7,740 nt of DNA, taken from assembly GCA_021823365.1 (NCBI GenBank), contig JAKAOD010000133.1, positions 1 through 7,740 of the forward strand, read 5' to 3'. Positions within the stretch are counted from its first letter, which is position 1. Each line of letters starts with the position of its first letter. The translations under genes were made by a program, and so were the position numbers. Of the stretch, positions 6,919 to 7,740 are shown in pieces. The notes below the pieces were generated by a model. It was not told where the DNA came from. It worked only from the letters and a program-made list of their open reading frames with translations, and searched no databases. The stretch is from Actinomycetes bacterium (GTDB lineage Bacteria; Actinomycetota; Acidimicrobiia; Acidimicrobiales; Bog-793).

Positions 6919-6948
6919 GGACGTCGTCGCGCGCGACGCGTAACGTCC
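6919..6948. repeat. Two-part inverted repeat upstream of pepN (operator candidate)
   Basis: The centre is a perfect 14-base palindrome, CGTCGCG/CGCGACG (6925-6938). Outer arms GGACGT (6919-6924) and ACGTCC (6943-6948) also pair, with a 4-base asymmetric bulge CGTA on the right side. Relative to a transcription start at 6899 the element covers about -20 to -49, overlapping the place of the -35 box, which would suit a repressor or activator site. CG-rich simple sequence makes chance palindromes fairly likely here, so this is a candidate only. Confidence 0.35.
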
Positions 6949-7057
6949 CGAACACGCGATCGCAAGCTACGCAGTGGAGCGCTCGGCGCACACGCTCGCC
7001 GGAGGTGGCGGCTGCGCCTCTGTACATGCTGTCGCGCGCTGCTCCATCGACAATGCA

Positions 7058-7077
7058 GTGTGTTCCTTGATTCACAC
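7058..7077. repeat. Inverted repeat GTGTG-N10-CACAC
   Basis: A perfect 5-base-arm dyad in the AT-richer part of the divergent region, 106 bases upstream of the BMP start. The inner TGTG...CACA is reminiscent of CRP/GlxR half-sites, but the central spacing is wider than the TGTGA-N6-TCACA consensus. Assignment to that family is therefore doubtful. It could be the binding site of a local regulator. Confidence 0.3.
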
Positions 7078-7111
7078 CCGAGAGGTTCCCGAAGATTGCG
7101 TGTCCCGAGGT

Positions 7112-7122
7112 CGGTCGGACCG
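7112..7122. repeat. Short inverted repeat CGGTC-G-GACCG
   Basis: A perfect 11-base dyad 60 bases upstream of the BMP start. An overlapping wider pairing, TCGGT (7111-7115) with ACCGA (7126-7130), and the palindrome GGTACC (7123-7128) sit in the same patch. It could be part of an operator or of a 5' leader hairpin of the BMP transcript; chance is possible in GC-rich DNA. Confidence 0.25.
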
Positions 7123-7159
7123 GGTACCGAGACGGCACCCGGACGGCGAGCGGCCTCGA

Positions 7160-7171
7160 CCACCGTGGTGG
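7160..7171. repeat. Inverted repeat CCACC-GT-GGTGG just before the BMP ribosome binding site
   Basis: Five-base arms with a two-base centre end one base before the AAGGGG ribosome binding site. Position suggests either an operator over the transcript start or a small hairpin that could affect ribosome access. The arms are short, so confidence is low. Confidence 0.25.
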
Positions 7172-7177
7172 AAGGGG
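7172..7177 (+). promoter_or_regulatory. Ribosome binding site AAGGGG of the BMP gene
   Basis: Purine-rich AAGGGG lies five bases before ATG 7183. It decides this ATG over a second in-frame ATG at 7189, which would be eleven bases away. It is the clearest Shine-Dalgarno sequence in the window; the other gene starts rely on overlaps or appear leaderless. Confidence 0.7.
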
Positions 7178-7182
7178 TAACG

Positions 7183-7740
7183 ATGGCCATGAACCACCCG
7201 CCAGTCCCGGAGCTCGCTCCTCGCGCCCGCCGAGGTGTCGTCCGGTCGCGTGCGCTCGCCGCGCTCGCCGCCGGGGCGCTCTCGGCGACGTCGATCGCCG
7301 TCGGCGTCGCCTCGGCGAGCACCCATGCCCCCGCGTCGAGCCGCCAGGCGCCCAGGGTGGCGCACGCCGGCGGCTTCCTCGCCTGCGAGGTCACCGACAC
7401 CGGCGGCATCAACGACGAGTCGTTCAACGAGTCCGCCTACAACGCGCTGAAGGCCGCGAAGAAGGCCGACCCGAGCATCAGCTACACGTACCTCTCGTCG
7501 ACCTCGACGAGCGACTACGTGCCGTACATCAACGACTTCATCAACAAGCACTGCGGCATCATCGTCACCGTCGGCTTCGACATGGCCGACGCCACCGCGG
7601 CGGCGGCGAAGGCGCACCCGGGGCAGAAGTTCACGATCGTCGACTACGAGTACACGCCGACGATCAAGAACGTCCTGGCGCTCCACTACGACACCAACCA
7701 GGACGCCTTCCTCGGCGGCTATCTCGCCGCGGCGATGAGC
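7183..7740 (+). CDS. BMP/PnrA-family substrate-binding protein of an ABC importer (partial at right edge)
   Basis: Extracytoplasmic solute-binding protein; relatives bind purine nucleosides or similar ligands and feed an ABC permease. The 186 residues visible from ATG 7183 are roughly half of a typical 350-400 residue protein; the frame is open at the edge. A signal peptide is clear: basic start (RARRGVVRSR, 14-23), hydrophobic core (24-43) and an AxA cleavage site A43-S-A45. No canonical lipobox follows. The mature part starts with FLACEVTDTGGINDESFNES (65-84), matching the family ligand-loop pattern VTDxGGxxDxSFNxS. It continues with IIVTVGFDMADATAAAA and KFTIVDYEY, the alternating strand-helix pattern of the first lobe. 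Cysteines C68 and C124 could pair outside the cell. Permease and ATPase genes would be expected downstream, beyond the window. The ligand cannot be read from this half. Confidence 0.94.
   Translation, partial: MAMNHPPVPELAPRARRGVVRSRALAALAAGALSATSIAVGVASASTHAPASSRQAPRVAHAGGFLACEVTDTGGINDESFNESAYNALKAAKKADPSISYTYLSSTSTSDYVPYINDFINKHCGIIVTVGFDMADATAAAAKAHPGQKFTIVDYEYTPTIKNVLALHYDTNQDAFLGGYLAAAMS

Larger units (their letters stand above)
6900..7182. other. Divergent intergenic control region between pepN and the BMP gene
   Basis: This 283-base stretch is the only evident noncoding DNA of the window, and it is visibly less GC-rich than the genes (for example around 6910-6916 and 7050-7100). It must carry the promoters of the leftward pepN-methyltransferase unit and of the rightward BMP gene. 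Several inverted repeats and a candidate leaderless promoter are listed separately. For the rightward gene I find no convincing -10 box: TCGACA (7047-7052) and TTGATT (7067-7072) resemble -35 elements, but neither has a good partner at 16-18 bases. No tRNA, terminator hairpin with a T-run, or mobile-element end is visible. Confidence 0.8.

Noticed and set aside
6905..6943. GGAGGT followed by TTG and a 9-codon plus-strand frame (a possible leader peptide)
   Set aside because: Spacing of three bases is too short, and the same bases are better explained as the minus-strand TAACCT box of pepN.
5352..7070. 572-codon plus-strand open frame opposite pepN
   Set aside because: It is the mirror of a strongly conserved aminopeptidase; its translation is Arg/Gly/Val/Glu-rich with no family resemblance, a usual effect of very high GC.
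6974..7180. 68-codon plus-strand frame ending TAA two bases before the BMP ATG
   Set aside because: No ribosome binding site before its GTG, no family resemblance, and it spans the inverted repeats; the stop placement looks accidental.
6900..7427. Upstream extension of the pepN frame by 176 codons
   Set aside because: It runs through the divergent control region and antisense to the BMP signal peptide, and homology to M1 peptidases begins only after GTG 6899.
7494..7511. Inverted repeat CTCGTCGA-CC-TCGACGAG inside the BMP gene
   Set aside because: It falls within codons for a Ser/Thr-rich stretch (SSTSTS) whose GC-rich codons create such symmetry by chance; no terminator T-run follows.
7072..7686. 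204-codon minus-strand frame opposite the BMP gene
   Set aside because: Arg/Asp/Val-rich shadow of a clear binding-protein gene with a good ribosome binding site.
1..7740. CRISPR arrays, tRNA or rRNA genes, insertion-sequence ends, attachment sites
   Set aside because: No regularly spaced repeats, no cloverleaf-like sequence, no transposase or integrase and no terminal inverted repeats are visible on either strand.

Overview
The window is very GC-rich, with G or C at most third codon positions, many GTG and apparently CTG starts, and almost no intergenic DNA. Together with the protein types this suggests a high-GC actinobacterium, plausibly of the class Acidimicrobiia. The class is an inference from family resemblance and was not tested.

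Layout: four plus-strand genes run head to tail from the left edge to 3518. They are the C-terminal third of an Nramp-type metal transporter (1-461), a GT4 glycosyltransferase (458-1729), a small class I SAM methyltransferase (1723-2439) and an alpha-toroid protein of the kind databases often label 'prenyltransferase' (2436-3518). Each start overlaps the previous stop by 4 to 7 bases. The last gene converges on, and overlaps by 17 bases, a second class I SAM methyltransferase on the minus strand (3502-4194). That gene is the downstream partner of a full-length M1 aminopeptidase N, pepN (4191-6899, minus), again with a 4-base overlap. No noncoding base is evident from 1 to 6899.

The only intergenic stretch is 6900-7182, a divergent control region that is less GC-rich than the genes. 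It holds a possible leaderless promoter for pepN, several inverted repeats and the ribosome binding site of the last gene. That gene (7183 to the right edge) encodes the N-terminal half of a secreted BMP/PnrA-type solute-binding protein, which usually serves a nucleoside-type ABC importer.

Working together: the glycosyltransferase, two methyltransferases and the toroid protein look like one tailoring module that builds or modifies a glycosylated molecule, possibly a cell-surface glycan or lipid. The product is unknown. PepN is a general cytoplasmic peptidase and the BMP protein an uptake component; neither has an obvious link to the module apart from pepN sharing a transcript with the second methyltransferase. 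The points most worth following are this uncharacterised module, the toroid protein's apparent lack of the terpene-cyclase acid, the CTG starts at stop-start overlaps, and the architecture of the divergent control region.
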